This document shows, one piece after another, positions 8,576-16,460 of a stretch of 35,856 bases of DNA. The position numbers and the translations under genes are program-made. The DNA is from CAYZAW01 sp964476505 (GTDB lineage: Bacteria; Bacillota; Clostridia; Christensenellales; CAG-138), in the NCBI GenBank assembly GCA_964476505.1, contig CAYZAW010000019.1, positions 1 to 35,856 of the forward strand. The letters are read 5' to 3'. The notes beneath the pieces are model-generated. The model saw only the letters and a program-made list of their open reading frames with translations. It was not told the origin of the DNA and made no database searches. The stretch's first letter is position 1; every line of letters starts with the position of its first letter.

Positions 8576-9523
8576 TTGGATATAAACCGCCTAAAAAAAC
8601 GAATGTGCGTTTTCCTCCTTGCTGTTGCGGCAAGCCTGCTGATAGGTTGTGCGCAAAGCACGGCGGAACCTTCTTTGCCAACGCAATCGCCCGTTGCGGC
8701 TGCCGTAACAACAGTTGCGGTGCCCCCTTCGGACGTACCCGCCGCCGCGCCCTCCGCAGCCCCGGCAAAAACCGTAGACACTTCAAAAATCCGCATGCCG
8801 CAAGCCTCCGGAACTGTTACCAAAGAAAAAAACGGCGCGTTTATGGACGCGTCCCATACAGACCAAGGCTATGTAATGGTGCGCTGTGAGGCGGGGGATA
8901 CCGAGCATAAGGTAGGCATTTCCACCGCGGAGGCCACATATTATTATACCTTGCCAACAGACGGCCGCTTTATTACCTGCCCGCTGCAAATGGGAAACGG
9001 CAGCTATACCGTGCAGGTGTACGAGCATGTAACCGGCACCCGGTACAGCCCGCTTTGCAAATGGACGCTGGAGGTAACGCTGGAGCAGGATACGCTTCCG
9101 TACCTGTACCCCAATCAATTTGTGGATTACGATGCAACGGACGAAGCCGTGCGCCTTTCCTTTACAAAAAGCGCGGACGCAAAAACCGCCCGGGATAAGG
9201 CTGTTAAGCTGTTTCAGTTCGTTGCGGACGAGATAGATTACGACTATGACAAAGCCAAAACCGTACAAAGTGGCTACCTGCCGTCTCCCGATAGAACGTT
9301 AAAAGAGAAAAAGGGCATCTGCTTTGATTACGCGGCGCTTCTTGCAACCATGCTGCGGGTGCAAAACATCCCCGCGCGGCTGCAAATGGGGCAGCTTTCG
9401 CCGGATAACGTGTATCACGCATGGAACCTTGTGTGCATCGAAAACGAATGGTATCTCTTGGATGCCACCATGTACGGGCAGGGCTATCAAGACGAGGACT
9501 ATACCGCTTCAAAAAACTACTAA
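8576..9523 (+). CDS. Transglutaminase-like (TGc) lipoprotein
   Basis: A 315-residue exported lipoprotein with a papain-like transglutaminase core. I chose the TTG start at 8576 because GGAGG lies 6 bases before it and the product then opens with a basic region and a hydrophobic stretch ending in the lipobox LIGC (Cys25). An Ala/Pro/Val-rich linker follows (30-80), then a beta-rich region. The TGc core at about 200-300 carries the triad Cys249 (GICFDYA), His281 (YHAWN) and Asp296 (LLDAT). The family includes proteases, cross-linkers and peptide-modifying enzymes, so the actual reaction is unknown. It acts at the outer face of the membrane. The GspF gene begins 37 bases after its stop, which suggests a role in surface-fibre assembly or modification (inference). 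Confidence 0.85.
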   Translation: MDINRLKKRMCVFLLAVAASLLIGCAQSTAEPSLPTQSPVAAAVTTVAVPPSDVPAAAPSAAPAKTVDTSKIRMPQASGTVTKEKNGAFMDASHTDQGYVMVRCEAGDTEHKVGISTAEATYYYTLPTDGRFITCPLQMGNGSYTVQVYEHVTGTRYSPLCKWTLEVTLEQDTLPYLYPNQFVDYDATDEAVRLSFTKSADAKTARDKAVKLFQFVADEIDYDYDKAKTVQSGYLPSPDRTLKEKKGICFDYAALLATMLRVQNIPARLQMGQLSPDNVYHAWNLVCIENEWYLLDATMYGQGYQDEDYTASKNY

Positions 9524-9560
9524 ACCACTAAACTACTAAGGATAAAGGCAGGAAAACGCT

Positions 9561-10598
9561 ATGGGCAACAAAAGAAAAACCACCTACATTCCTCCCATGG
9601 AGCTGGCGCTGTTTTGTGAGCAGGCGGCTATGCTGCTTTCCGCCGGTATTTCCTTTGGGGACGGGTTGGAAACGCTGTACGCCAAGGATACCGCAGGGCC
9701 TTATTATAAGGTGTTTCGCGGCATTGCGGAGCGTGTGAAGGACGCAAAGCTGCACACAGCATTGAGCGAAGCCGAGGTGTTCCCGCCGTACCTTACAAGC
9801 ATGGTGCGCATTGGGGAGCGAACCGGCAAGCTGGAAGAGGTTTTGCACATGCTTTCCCGCTATTACACTTGGGAGGCAGATGTCAATAAATCCATCAAAA
9901 ACGCCGTGCTGTATCCCGCTATACTGATATTGATGCTGGCTGCCGTTGTGGGGGTGCTGATCATTACCGTGCTGCCCGTGTTCGACAGGGTGTACGAGGG
10001 GCTTGGCGTTTCCGCATCCAACGCGGGGGCAGGGGCAATGGCAGGGCGCATCACACTGATCGTGATAGCAGTAGCAATGCTGCTGTTGATCGCGATCCTT
10101 CTTCTGCTTCGCACCAACGCAAGAGAGCGCGTGATGGCGTTTCTTTGCAAGGCATTCCCGCCGCTTGGACGAGCTGTGAAAAGGCTGGCCGCCGCACGCT
10201 TTTCTTCCGCCATCGCCATTATGCTAAAGGGCGGTTACGATGTGGACGAAGCGCTGCGCCTCGCGGCGGACGTTGCACCGGACGCGCAGTCTCGCGCCGC
10301 CACGCAGTCCTGCCGGGAAGCCATGCAACAGGGCGCAAGCTTTTTGAACGCCGTTGCGGCGCTGGGCTTTTTTGAGCCCATCCATAACAAGATGCTCTTG
10401 GTGGGCGATGTTGCAGGCAAAACCGACGCTGCCATGGAAAAGCTGGCTGGTATTTATCAGGAGGAGGCGGATCAGGGCATTTACTACCTTGTTTCCTTGA
10501 TCGAGCCGCTTTTAGTGGCGCTGCTGTCCATCGTGATCGGCGGCATACTGCTGTCTGTCATGCTGCCCATGCTCAACGTGCTTTCTGCAATGCTGTAA
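9561..10598 (+). CDS. GspF/PilC-type inner membrane platform protein
   Basis: A 345-residue protein of the type II secretion / type IV pilus platform family. It has two GspF repeats, each a soluble helical bundle followed by a hydrophobic helix. The first bundle is at about 10-110 (LLSAGISFGDGLE, VRIGERTGKLEEVL) with hydrophobic helices near 113-140 and 160-180. The second bundle is at about 200-310 (MLKGGYDVDEAL, LLVGDVAGKTDAAM) with a final hydrophobic stretch near 312-345. In known systems this protein turns ATPase motion into pilin insertion or removal. It is somewhat shorter than PilC (about 400). An AAGGCAGG site precedes the ATG. It is followed closely by four small pilin-like genes and a PilT-type ATPase. 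Confidence 0.92.
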   Translation: MGNKRKTTYIPPMELALFCEQAAMLLSAGISFGDGLETLYAKDTAGPYYKVFRGIAERVKDAKLHTALSEAEVFPPYLTSMVRIGERTGKLEEVLHMLSRYYTWEADVNKSIKNAVLYPAILILMLAAVVGVLIITVLPVFDRVYEGLGVSASNAGAGAMAGRITLIVIAVAMLLLIAILLLLRTNARERVMAFLCKAFPPLGRAVKRLAAARFSSAIAIMLKGGYDVDEALRLAADVAPDAQSRAATQSCREAMQQGASFLNAVAALGFFEPIHNKMLLVGDVAGKTDAAMEKLAGIYQEEADQGIYYLVSLIEPLLVALLSIVIGGILLSVMLPMLNVLSAML

Positions 10599-10613
10599 GG
10601 GGGAGGAAGGGGT

Positions 10614-10940
10614 ATGCTTATCCGCAAAACCGCAAAACGGCGCTGGGGATTGCTGTTCTCCGTCCTTTTGTGTGCCGTGGCTATCGTGCTTGCGCTGGTA
10701 TTGGTTGGGCAGGTGGAAAACGGCGCTACCGCAGAGCAGATGGCGCAGCTAAAAAGCAACATCCTGCACGCGGCTGTTACCTGTTATGCCATGGAAGGGC
10801 GCTATCCGCCATCGCTTACTTACCTTTGCGACAATTACGGCGTGCGGGTGGATACCGGTAGGTTTTATGTAACGTACGATATCATGGGCGATAACATTAT
10901 GCCCACCGTGGCGGTATTAAGGAGGGGCGTATGGAAATAA
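10614..10940 (+). CDS. Small pilin-like membrane protein
   Basis: A 108-residue protein with a basic start (KTAKRR), one hydrophobic helix (about 12-33) and a small soluble domain containing CYAMEGRYPPSLTYL. The pattern 'YPPSL.YL...YG' recalls minor pseudopilins, where a helix is followed by a short domain. No standard prepilin cleavage site (G followed by FTLIE) is visible. A very strong purine-rich ribosome site (GGGGGAGGAAGGGG) precedes the ATG, and the 3' end overlaps the next gene by 10 bases. The role as a minor pilin is inferred from context and topology. Confidence 0.7.
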   Translation: MLIRKTAKRRWGLLFSVLLCAVAIVLALVLVGQVENGATAEQMAQLKSNILHAAVTCYAMEGRYPPSLTYLCDNYGVRVDTGRFYVTYDIMGDNIMPTVAVLRRGVWK

Positions 10941-11416
10941 AGCAGCGCGCGTTCTCCTATTCCGGGCGTATTCGCGGGGTGTTTACCTTTGCGTTGTTGT
11001 GCGTGTACGCCATTTTGGCCTGCCTGCTGCTGCTGGCGGGCTTACAGGTGTATCGCAGCGTGCGAAACCGTGCGGACGAGAATTATAACGGGCGCACTGC
11101 CATCGCGTATGTGTCCGCCAAGCTTCGAAGCGGTGCGGATATCTCTTCTGCGGACGGCAGAGTGCTGATTTTATCCGAAAACATCGCGGACAAGCAGTAT
11201 AACACCTATATTTACTGCAAGGACGGGCAGTTATTAGAATACTTCGGCAGCGCCACGCGGGCGTTCGATCCCACGCTTGGAGAGCCGATCGCAAGTATTC
11301 AGGAATTTCAGGTATCGCTACAAGATGGGCTGGTACAATGCAGCCTGCAGGATAGCGGGGGAGAGGCGTACACCGCCAGCTTTCGGCAGCGTGCGGATCG
11401 GGAGGTGCAGCCATGA
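10931..11416 (+). CDS. Pilin-like protein, probably DUF4860 family
   Basis: A 161-residue protein with one N-terminal hydrophobic helix (about 17-42) and a soluble beta-rich domain. I associate this pattern (VYRSVRNRADENYNGRTAIAYVSAKLR after the helix, given here only as positions 42-68) with DUF4860 proteins found in Clostridial pilus-like clusters. I cannot confirm this without a profile search. It overlaps both neighbours (10 bases upstream, 4 bases downstream), so it is translationally coupled. It probably belongs to the fibre or its priming complex. Confidence 0.65.
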   Translation: MEIKQRAFSYSGRIRGVFTFALLCVYAILACLLLLAGLQVYRSVRNRADENYNGRTAIAYVSAKLRSGADISSADGRVLILSENIADKQYNTYIYCKDGQLLEYFGSATRAFDPTLGEPIASIQEFQVSLQDGLVQCSLQDSGGEAYTASFRQRADREVQP

Positions 11417-11781
11417 AGCGGCGTATAGGCATTAGCCCCGTATTGGTAGAAATGGTATTTGTGCTGCTGTTTTTTGCACTATCCGCAACGGTAGTGGTGC
11501 GCTTATTGGGCGCTGCCGCCTCCATCAGCCGCGAAAGCAGGGAGCAAAGCGAGGCGCTTAGCGTTACTACCGCCGCCATGGAAGAGCTATTAGCCGATCC
11601 TGCGGCGCTTGAAAAGGGCAGCACAACGATCGTAAATGGCAGCTATANNNNNNNNNNCATCAGTTCAGAGCAGCAAGGAAACGGCACGCTGTACAACGTT
11701 GCATGCGAAACGACAAAGGACGAAAAATCCCTGTTTACCTTAGAGGGAAGCCGTTTTGTCGGCTTGGAGGAGGTATCATGA
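11413..11781 (+). CDS. Pilin-like protein (contains assembly gap)
   Basis: A short protein of about 122 residues as assembled, with a 10-N gap at 11648-11657, so its true length is uncertain. The N terminus has Gly6 followed by ISPVLVE and a hydrophobic helix (VFVLLFFALSATVVVRLL). This is close to the prepilin pattern of Gly, hydrophobic residues and a Glu, but the Glu is at +7 instead of +5. A helix with many Glu/Ser/Ala follows, as in pilin N-terminal spines. It overlaps the upstream gene by 4 bases and the downstream gene by ATGA. Confidence 0.65.
   Translation: MKRRIGISPVLVEMVFVLLFFALSATVVVRLLGAAASISRESREQSEALSVTTAAMEELLADPAALEKGSTTIVNGSYXXXXISSEQQGNGTLYNVACETTKDEKSLFTLEGSRFVGLEEVS
11648..11657. 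other. Assembly gap (10 N)
   Basis: Ten Ns interrupt the third pilin-like gene after Asn-Gly-Ser-Tyr. The frame happens to be open on both sides, but the number of missing bases is unknown. Confidence 0.95.
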
Positions 11782-12179
11782 ACAATCGGCTGCCATCCAA
11801 CGCCGGTGTAGGCGTAGCCTCCATACTGCTGATCGTTATCATGCTCAGCATGACGGTGTTTGCGTCCTTATCCCTATTAACGGCAAAGAATGACGAAACG
11901 CTTACCGAGAAAACCGCTGCTTACACCCGTGCATATTATGCAGCAGACGCGGCGGCACAGCGCACCATCGCCAATATGAACGCGGCGCTGGCATCGGGCG
12001 GGGCTTTGCCCGCAGGAGCCGCGCTTTCCTTTGCCATTCCCGTAAACGATTCCACAGCGCTTGCCGTAACCCTTCGCATGGATGGCGAAAACGCCTATGT
12101 GATAGAAAGCTACGGTGTAGAGCCGATACAAACGCAAACCACGGAGTTAGAAGAAGAATCATTCCAGCTTTGGAACTGA
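11778..12179 (+). CDS. Pilin-like / PilX-type small membrane protein
   Basis: A 133-residue protein. The ATG at 11778 (ATGA overlap with the previous stop, GGAGGAGG before it) is preferred over an upstream in-frame start inside the previous gene. It has Gly-Val-Gly followed by a hydrophobic helix (about 11-32), then a polar helix ending in YYAADAAAQRTIANMN. This resembles the stretch after the membrane helix in PilX-type minor pilins (YxAExG-like). The rest is a small beta domain. The function as a minor pilin is inferred from context. Confidence 0.65.
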   Translation: MNNRLPSNAGVGVASILLIVIMLSMTVFASLSLLTAKNDETLTEKTAAYTRAYYAADAAAQRTIANMNAALASGGALPAGAALSFAIPVNDSTALAVTLRMDGENAYVIESYGVEPIQTQTTELEEESFQLWN

Positions 12180-12192
12180 AAGGAATTACAGC

Positions 12193-13269
12193 ATGAGCGA
12201 ACACAGCAATGAATTACCGGACATCCGTGCCATATTAAAGCAGGCGGTGCAAAGCAAAAGCTCAGACGTGTTTGTTGTGCCCGGCGCTCCATTAACGCTG
12301 AAAACGGAAGGGCTGGTCATACCTACAAACGGCCCTGCGCTCAAGCCGGACGAAACGTTTTTGCTGGTGCGGCAGATCTACGATATGGCAGAGCGCAATA
12401 TGGACACGCTGACGCAGACCGGCGACGATGATTTTTCTATTTCCATCGTCAACTTCGGGCGTTTTCGCTGCAACGCGTATAAGCAGCGCAATTCATATGC
12501 GGTGGTGCTTCGCGTCATGAGCTTTGACATTCCGGAACCGGAGCAGTTCCACATCCCGCCGGAGATCATGCAGCTAGCTTCCTTCAGAAAAGGGCTGGTT
12601 TTAGTGACCGGCGCGGCGGGCAGCGGAAAGTCCACCACACTTGCCTGCCTGATCGATAAGATCAACAGCGAGCGCCAAACGCATATCATCACCATAGAGG
12701 ACCCCATTGAATTCATCTATAAGCATAAAAGAAGCATCGTGAGCCAGCGGGAAGTGGAGCATGACACGAAAGACTATCAAACTGCTCTTCGCGCGGCGCT
12801 TAGGCAAGCGCCCGGGGTGATATTGGTTGGTGAAATGCGGGATTACGAAACCATCCATACCGCGCTGACCGCTGCGGAAACCGGGCAGTTGGTGCTGGCA
12901 ACGCTGCACACCATGGGCGCTGCAAAAACCATAGACCGCATCATTGATATTTTCCCCGCCAACCAGCAGCAGCAAATTCGCATTCAGCTTTCCATGCTGC
13001 TTCGGGCAACGGTGTCGCAGCAGCTACTGCCAACCGTAGCAAACGAGCTGTATCCTGCCTTTGAAATACTAGTAGTGAACAGCGCCGTACAGAATATGAT
13101 CCGCGAGAACAAAACCCACCAGCTGGATAACGTAATGGCATCCAGCGGCGCACAGGGCATGCGCACCATGGACGGCGACATTGCCCGCTTGTTTGCGGAG
13201 GAGCGCATCAGCAGGGAAACGGCGCTGCTGTATGCCGTGAACCCGGAAACGTTAAGCAGAAGGCTCTAA
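12193..13269 (+). CDS. pilT: PilT-type AAA+ secretion/retraction ATPase
   Basis: A 358-residue hexameric ATPase of the PilT/GspE superfamily, closest to PilT. The N-terminal domain (1-110) is followed by Walker A GAAGSGKST (140-148), Asp box TIEDP (167-171), Walker B GEMRD (213-217) and His box with His239 in ATLHT. The C-terminal part has the NMIRENKTHQ segment equivalent to the retraction motif of PilT. It lacks the zinc-binding cysteines of GspE/PilB. In known pili PilT depolymerises the fibre, but some systems run on a PilT-like enzyme alone. It is the only ATPase in this cluster, so it may power both directions. It closes the operon and is followed by a bidirectional hairpin. Confidence 0.92.
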   Translation: MSEHSNELPDIRAILKQAVQSKSSDVFVVPGAPLTLKTEGLVIPTNGPALKPDETFLLVRQIYDMAERNMDTLTQTGDDDFSISIVNFGRFRCNAYKQRNSYAVVLRVMSFDIPEPEQFHIPPEIMQLASFRKGLVLVTGAAGSGKSTTLACLIDKINSERQTHIITIEDPIEFIYKHKRSIVSQREVEHDTKDYQTALRAALRQAPGVILVGEMRDYETIHTALTAAETGQLVLATLHTMGAAKTIDRIIDIFPANQQQQIRIQLSMLLRATVSQQLLPTVANELYPAFEILVVNSAVQNMIRENKTHQLDNVMASSGAQGMRTMDGDIARLFAEERISRETALLYAVNPETLSRRL

Positions 13270-13293
13270 GCACTTATATGAAAACACATAGTA

Positions 13294-13323
13294 AATGCGC
13301 CGCGGCAACAGCCGCGGCGCATT
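13294..13323. terminator. Bidirectional terminator hairpin
   Basis: A perfect 13-bp G+C-rich stem (ATGCGCCGCGGC and its complement, extended by one A-T pair) with an AACA loop lies between the convergent pilT and the 61-residue gene. T runs are weak on both sides. It probably ends both transcripts. Confidence 0.75.
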
Positions 13324-13361
13324 ATCATGATGTCGCTTGCGTAGAAAAGGGTATACGTGCG

Positions 13362-13547
13362 CTATTCGTCTCTTGGCTGCTGGAAGGTATCGTCCATCAG
13401 CGCAATCAGCTCCTGCATGTTGCGAAATTGCTGCTCGCACCGTTCTCCGATCCAAACGATATTGCCCTGCCAAGAGCCGCCTTCCTTGCGGTTCACGCGA
13501 ACCACAAAGGTCTCCTGAGCATCATCTAATTTTCTACATGCTTCCAT
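13362..13547 (-). CDS. Small conserved hypothetical protein (61 aa)
   Basis: A 61-residue acidic, soluble-looking protein with no signal or membrane segment. The pattern FVVRVNRKEGGSWQGNIVWI followed by an FRNMQELIALMDD helix matches a type of small Clostridial hypothetical protein I have seen before (FVxRIxxRxxxxWQGxxxW...FRSxLELIxLMD). I do not know its function. ATG at 13547 is chosen because TTTGGAGA lies 9 bases before it. It has its own promoter with the GCGTAACC direct repeats, lies directly downstream of the BTAD regulator gene, and ends at the bidirectional hairpin. It may be a target or partner of that regulator (inference). Confidence 0.7.
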   Translation of the reverse strand: MEACRKLDDAQETFVVRVNRKEGGSWQGNIVWIGERCEQQFRNMQELIALMDDTFQQPRDE

Positions 13548-13647
13548 ACTATTTCTCCAAACCAAGCAGTATTTTGTTCACTTACGAACTGCCGTATGGT
13601 ATCCCCCCCAACGGCACATCACTGCTTCTTTATACTTGTTCAATAGC

Positions 13648-13683
13648 ATTATACAAAATGAATGGTTACGCAGAAGGTTACGC
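13648..13683 (-). promoter_or_regulatory. Direct-repeat promoter of the 61-aa gene
   Basis: Read on the minus strand: GCGTAACC (13683-13676), TTCT, GCGTAACC (13671-13664), 10 bases, TATAAT (13653-13648). The repeat sequence, the 4-base and 10-base spacings and the -10 box are identical to those at 4133-4168. No canonical -35 is present. The site sits about 100 bases upstream of the 61-residue gene and just downstream of the BTAD regulator gene, whose product is the best candidate to bind it. Confidence 0.75.
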
Positions 13684-13725
13684 AAGAAGAAATAGAAGAA
13701 AAATGTATTAGAAATTTACGAAAAA

Positions 13726-14991
13726 CTAAATTGCGGACGCTTTATCGTCCATTTTTCTCCAGCCCTTTTTCTGTGCCGAAGCGGTGGTGGACAGCATAAA
13801 TTGCGGCGCATCGTCGCCTTCCAGCACCGTGTAGGTAACGTGGATGTCGTTGGGAAGCTCGGCGGACTGTAACAGCGCGGTAATACGTTCGATCACGATG
13901 CTTACGCTGTCCTTTTCTGCGCCCCATAACATCACAAGCATTTGTGCGCTGCCGTAACGGGTATACATATCGCACTTACGAAGCGTTGTGCCTAGGGCGA
14001 TACGTAGCAGCTGTATGGCGGGCGTGATGCGCTCCCGATCCTCCAGCGGTCTGTTTTTATTATCCGTTATGGTGCATAACAGCAGGCAGGAGGGTACGCC
14101 GTCGCGATCCATAATACGCTTTAATACATGGTAGCTGTCCGCAAAGCCGGGATAGCTGCAATAGTATGCCCCGGTGGACTGGGTATCGCGCAAAGATCGG
14201 CTTACGTCGCCACCGGCGGAGAGGGGGAACACCACCTTGTTGCTGACGGATCTTGCACAATCCATCAGCTGCTCGGAGGGATATACGCCCATTTCGTCAA
14301 AGAGCATAGAGGCGATCGCCTCGTATTCATCCATCGCCTGGCGGTATTTACCTAAGTCGATCAGTGCGTTCAAACGGGCGATGTACCATTCCTCATCAAA
14401 CGGATAGTAACGCGATACGCGCTTGCAAAGCGTACAGATGCTTTCGTAATCCCGGCGGCGATCGTAATACTTAAGCAGCCAGCGAGCCGCGTTGGTGTAT
14501 GCGTCCATCAGTTTTGCATTGACCAGTACGACCCAAGGCTGGTCGGAGCAGGAGGGCAAAAACTCGCCGCCATACGCATCGCACGCACGCGAATATGCGG
14601 CAGCACGCTCTTTTTCGTCTTCCGCATTCTTTGCAGCAGTGATGGCGGCGCGAAATACATCTGTATCCGCTTCTACCGTAACCGCGTCGCCAAAGCGATA
14701 CAGGCCGCCGTTGGAAACGATATAGTCCCCTTCGGGAAGACCGCTTTGCTGCAGCTTACGGCGCAGCCGAAACACCAAAGCCTTAAAGCTGTTGGCAGCG
14801 TCTGAATCCTCGTTTTGATATAAGTTTGCAATGATGTTTTCGCGGGAGAGCCCCACTTGATTATAGTAAAGCAGCGCCGCAAGCAACTGCCGCGCTTTGG
14901 AAGACATTTCTTTTGCCAGCCCCATGGACTGTTGTCCATAAACCAGCTCAAACCCTGATATGAATTGTACATGCAGCGTCTGTCGTTCCAT
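13726..14991 (-). CDS. BTAD (SARP-type) transcriptional regulator with degenerate GGDEF-like C-terminal domain
   Basis: A 421-residue regulator. Residues 1-105 form an OmpR-like winged helix (RQLLAALLYYNQVGLSRENIIANLY region, then ANSFKALVFRLRRKL as the recognition part and GLYRFG at the wing). Residues 110-250 are the all-helical BTAD domain with TPR-like helices. Residues 275-400 resemble a GGDEF fold (SYHVLKRIMDRD, RYGSAQMLVMLWG) but lack the GGDEF catalytic motif, so it should not make c-di-GMP. This architecture is common in Clostridia, with ligands unknown. Such regulators bind direct repeats next to the -10 box, which fits the two repeat promoters in this window. The ribosome site is weak. 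The 477-bp upstream region is shared with the divergent esterase. Confidence 0.85.
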   Translation of the reverse strand: MERQTLHVQFISGFELVYGQQSMGLAKEMSSKARQLLAALLYYNQVGLSRENIIANLYQNEDSDAANSFKALVFRLRRKLQQSGLPEGDYIVSNGGLYRFGDAVTVEADTDVFRAAITAAKNAEDEKERAAAYSRACDAYGGEFLPSCSDQPWVVLVNAKLMDAYTNAARWLLKYYDRRRDYESICTLCKRVSRYYPFDEEWYIARLNALIDLGKYRQAMDEYEAIASMLFDEMGVYPSEQLMDCARSVSNKVVFPLSAGGDVSRSLRDTQSTGAYYCSYPGFADSYHVLKRIMDRDGVPSCLLLCTITDNKNRPLEDRERITPAIQLLRIALGTTLRKCDMYTRYGSAQMLVMLWGAEKDSVSIVIERITALLQSAELPNDIHVTYTVLEGDDAPQFMLSTTASAQKKGWRKMDDKASAI

Positions 14992-15468
14992 TTCCGCACA
15001 AATACCCCTTATTCTTACTTTAAAACAAGTTTAACATATGATTTTTGCATTGTATATCATTACTTTGTGATTAAATGGTCATTTTCCGCTAATCACGTAT
15101 TGAATACGATATGACGAAATATGATATTAGAATGTCTAAAAAAGAATATAACCATAAACGAATGATTTTGCAAAATATTAGATAAAACGGCGGATTTGAG
15201 CGAAAACGCCCATGGCAGAATAATAGAATTGATCCATCTGCACCTAGCATTGGTGTGGCATTTTATTAACAAACCGATTCAAAAATATGTATAATAAATA
15301 TCACATTAAGTAGTATATGCTTCTTCTAAAACGCGCAAATCACAGAGGTAAATGGCGGATAGCAGATACTTACACCTGTTAACGGATAGTATTATAAGAA
15401 TAGATTTTGTATGCTGTGTTTTTCTGTTATACTGATAAAGGCACATAGTACTATTCAAAAGGTGCAGT
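14992..15468. other. 477-bp A/T-rich divergent intergenic region
   Basis: This lies between the divergent BTAD regulator and the esterase. It is A/T-rich with no coding potential that I trust. It holds a short inverted repeat CGTAT-TGA-ATACG (15096-15108), about 105 bases upstream of the regulator start, and a candidate promoter at 15266-15295. A second weak -10 (TATACT, 15428-15433) lies close to the esterase. No copy of the GCGTAACC repeat is present. I see no recognisable RNA gene. Confidence 0.6.
15266..15295 (+). promoter_or_regulatory. Candidate promoter toward the esterase
   Basis: TTAACA (15266-15271), an 18-base spacer and TATAAT (15290-15295) preceded directly by TG. It would give a leader of about 165 bases for the esterase. 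A weaker -10, TATACT at 15428-15433, is an alternative closer start. Confidence 0.45.
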
Positions 15469-16413
15469 ATGAACAGCGTAATAGGTCATTCCAGCCAAAA
15501 TGAAAACGCAAACATAAGAAGAACGGCCATGATCGCCGCAGCTCTTGGCGTTGCCATACTGATGCTGGCGGCAGGCATGCTGATGCTTTTTTCGGCTAAA
15601 GCAAAAATGCCCAGCTTAAAAAACGTTTCCAATGCAGATCAAAACGGGTACCGCACCTGTGAATATCAGGGAATCACACGAAAATTCATTCTGTATGTAC
15701 CTAAAAGCGCAACCCCCAATTCGCCTTTGGTATTTCTGCTGCACGGGTATGGAGGAACGGCAGCGTCTATACAAACCCAAACCGGTATAAACGAAGCGGC
15801 GGAGCGTTACGGATATGTGATGGTGTACCCGCAGGGAGCGAAAGACCCGGCGGACGGTACTGCCGCCGCGGCATGGAATTCCGGGCTAAAGGCGCAAGGA
15901 AACGACGATGTGGGATTTCTAAAAGCGCTGGCAAACTACTTAATAAAAACATACGGTTACGGGAAAGCCGGCGTATTTGCCGCCGGTTTTAGTAACGGTG
16001 CGTTTATGATGTACCGTTTAGCAAATGAGGCGGATGATACCTTCCGTGCGGTGGCAAGCGTTGCGGGGTTTATGCCGGATAGCGTGTGGGAAGCGCGAAA
16101 AGACAAGGCTTCCATCGGCATATTACAGATCAATGGCACCAAAGACGATGTGGTATCGCTGGATGTATCCTACAATGCAGCCCCACCTATCTATGATGTG
16201 ATAGAATACTGGAAGAACGCCAACGGACTTGATCAAATGGACCAGGAAACGCTTTCCGAGCGTGTTATGGCTTACCGCTATACTGGAGATGCAATGAAAA
16301 ACCAAGTGTGGTATATCGAGGTGGAAAACGGCGGACATGCTTGGCCGGAGCAGCAGTATACCGGAATCGATACAAACGAGATCATACTGGACTTTTTCAG
16401 TAGGCATATGTAA
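15469..16413 (+). CDS. Membrane-anchored alpha/beta hydrolase, PHB depolymerase / feruloyl esterase (LpqC-like) family
   Basis: A 314-residue protein. A single hydrophobic helix at about 18-42 anchors it, with the catalytic domain outside. The hydrolase core shows the oxyanion segment LLHGYGG, the nucleophile elbow GFSNG, an acid candidate in GTKDDVV and the catalytic His in GGHAWP. The PHB depolymerase/feruloyl esterase family cleaves ester bonds in plant-wall phenolic esters, acetylated sugars or polyesters; the substrate cannot be read from sequence. AAGGTG precedes the ATG. It is followed after 47 bases by moeA, which has its own -10, so it may be a separate unit. Confidence 0.85.
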   Translation: MNSVIGHSSQNENANIRRTAMIAAALGVAILMLAAGMLMLFSAKAKMPSLKNVSNADQNGYRTCEYQGITRKFILYVPKSATPNSPLVFLLHGYGGTAASIQTQTGINEAAERYGYVMVYPQGAKDPADGTAAAAWNSGLKAQGNDDVGFLKALANYLIKTYGYGKAGVFAAGFSNGAFMMYRLANEADDTFRAVASVAGFMPDSVWEARKDKASIGILQINGTKDDVVSLDVSYNAAPPIYDVIEYWKNANGLDQMDQETLSERVMAYRYTGDAMKNQVWYIEVENGGHAWPEQQYTGIDTNEIILDFFSRHM

Positions 16414-16420
16414 CGTTCAT

Positions 16421-16442
16421 AGTATCATCATACTGTTATAAT
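16421..16442 (+). promoter_or_regulatory. Possible promoter with palindrome upstream of moeA
   Basis: The inverted repeat AGTAT-CATC-ATACT (16421-16434) is followed by TATAAT (16437-16442), 18 bases before the moeA start. No good -35 hexamer is present. The palindrome fills the spacer where a repressor would act. This is suggestive only. Confidence 0.35.
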
Positions 16443-16460
16443 CAAGAATAAAGGCAGGAT

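Noticed and set aside
13726..14991. C-terminal part of the BTAD protein as an active diguanylate cyclase
   Set aside because: The fold resembles GGDEF, but the catalytic GGDEF residues are replaced (RYGSAQ region).
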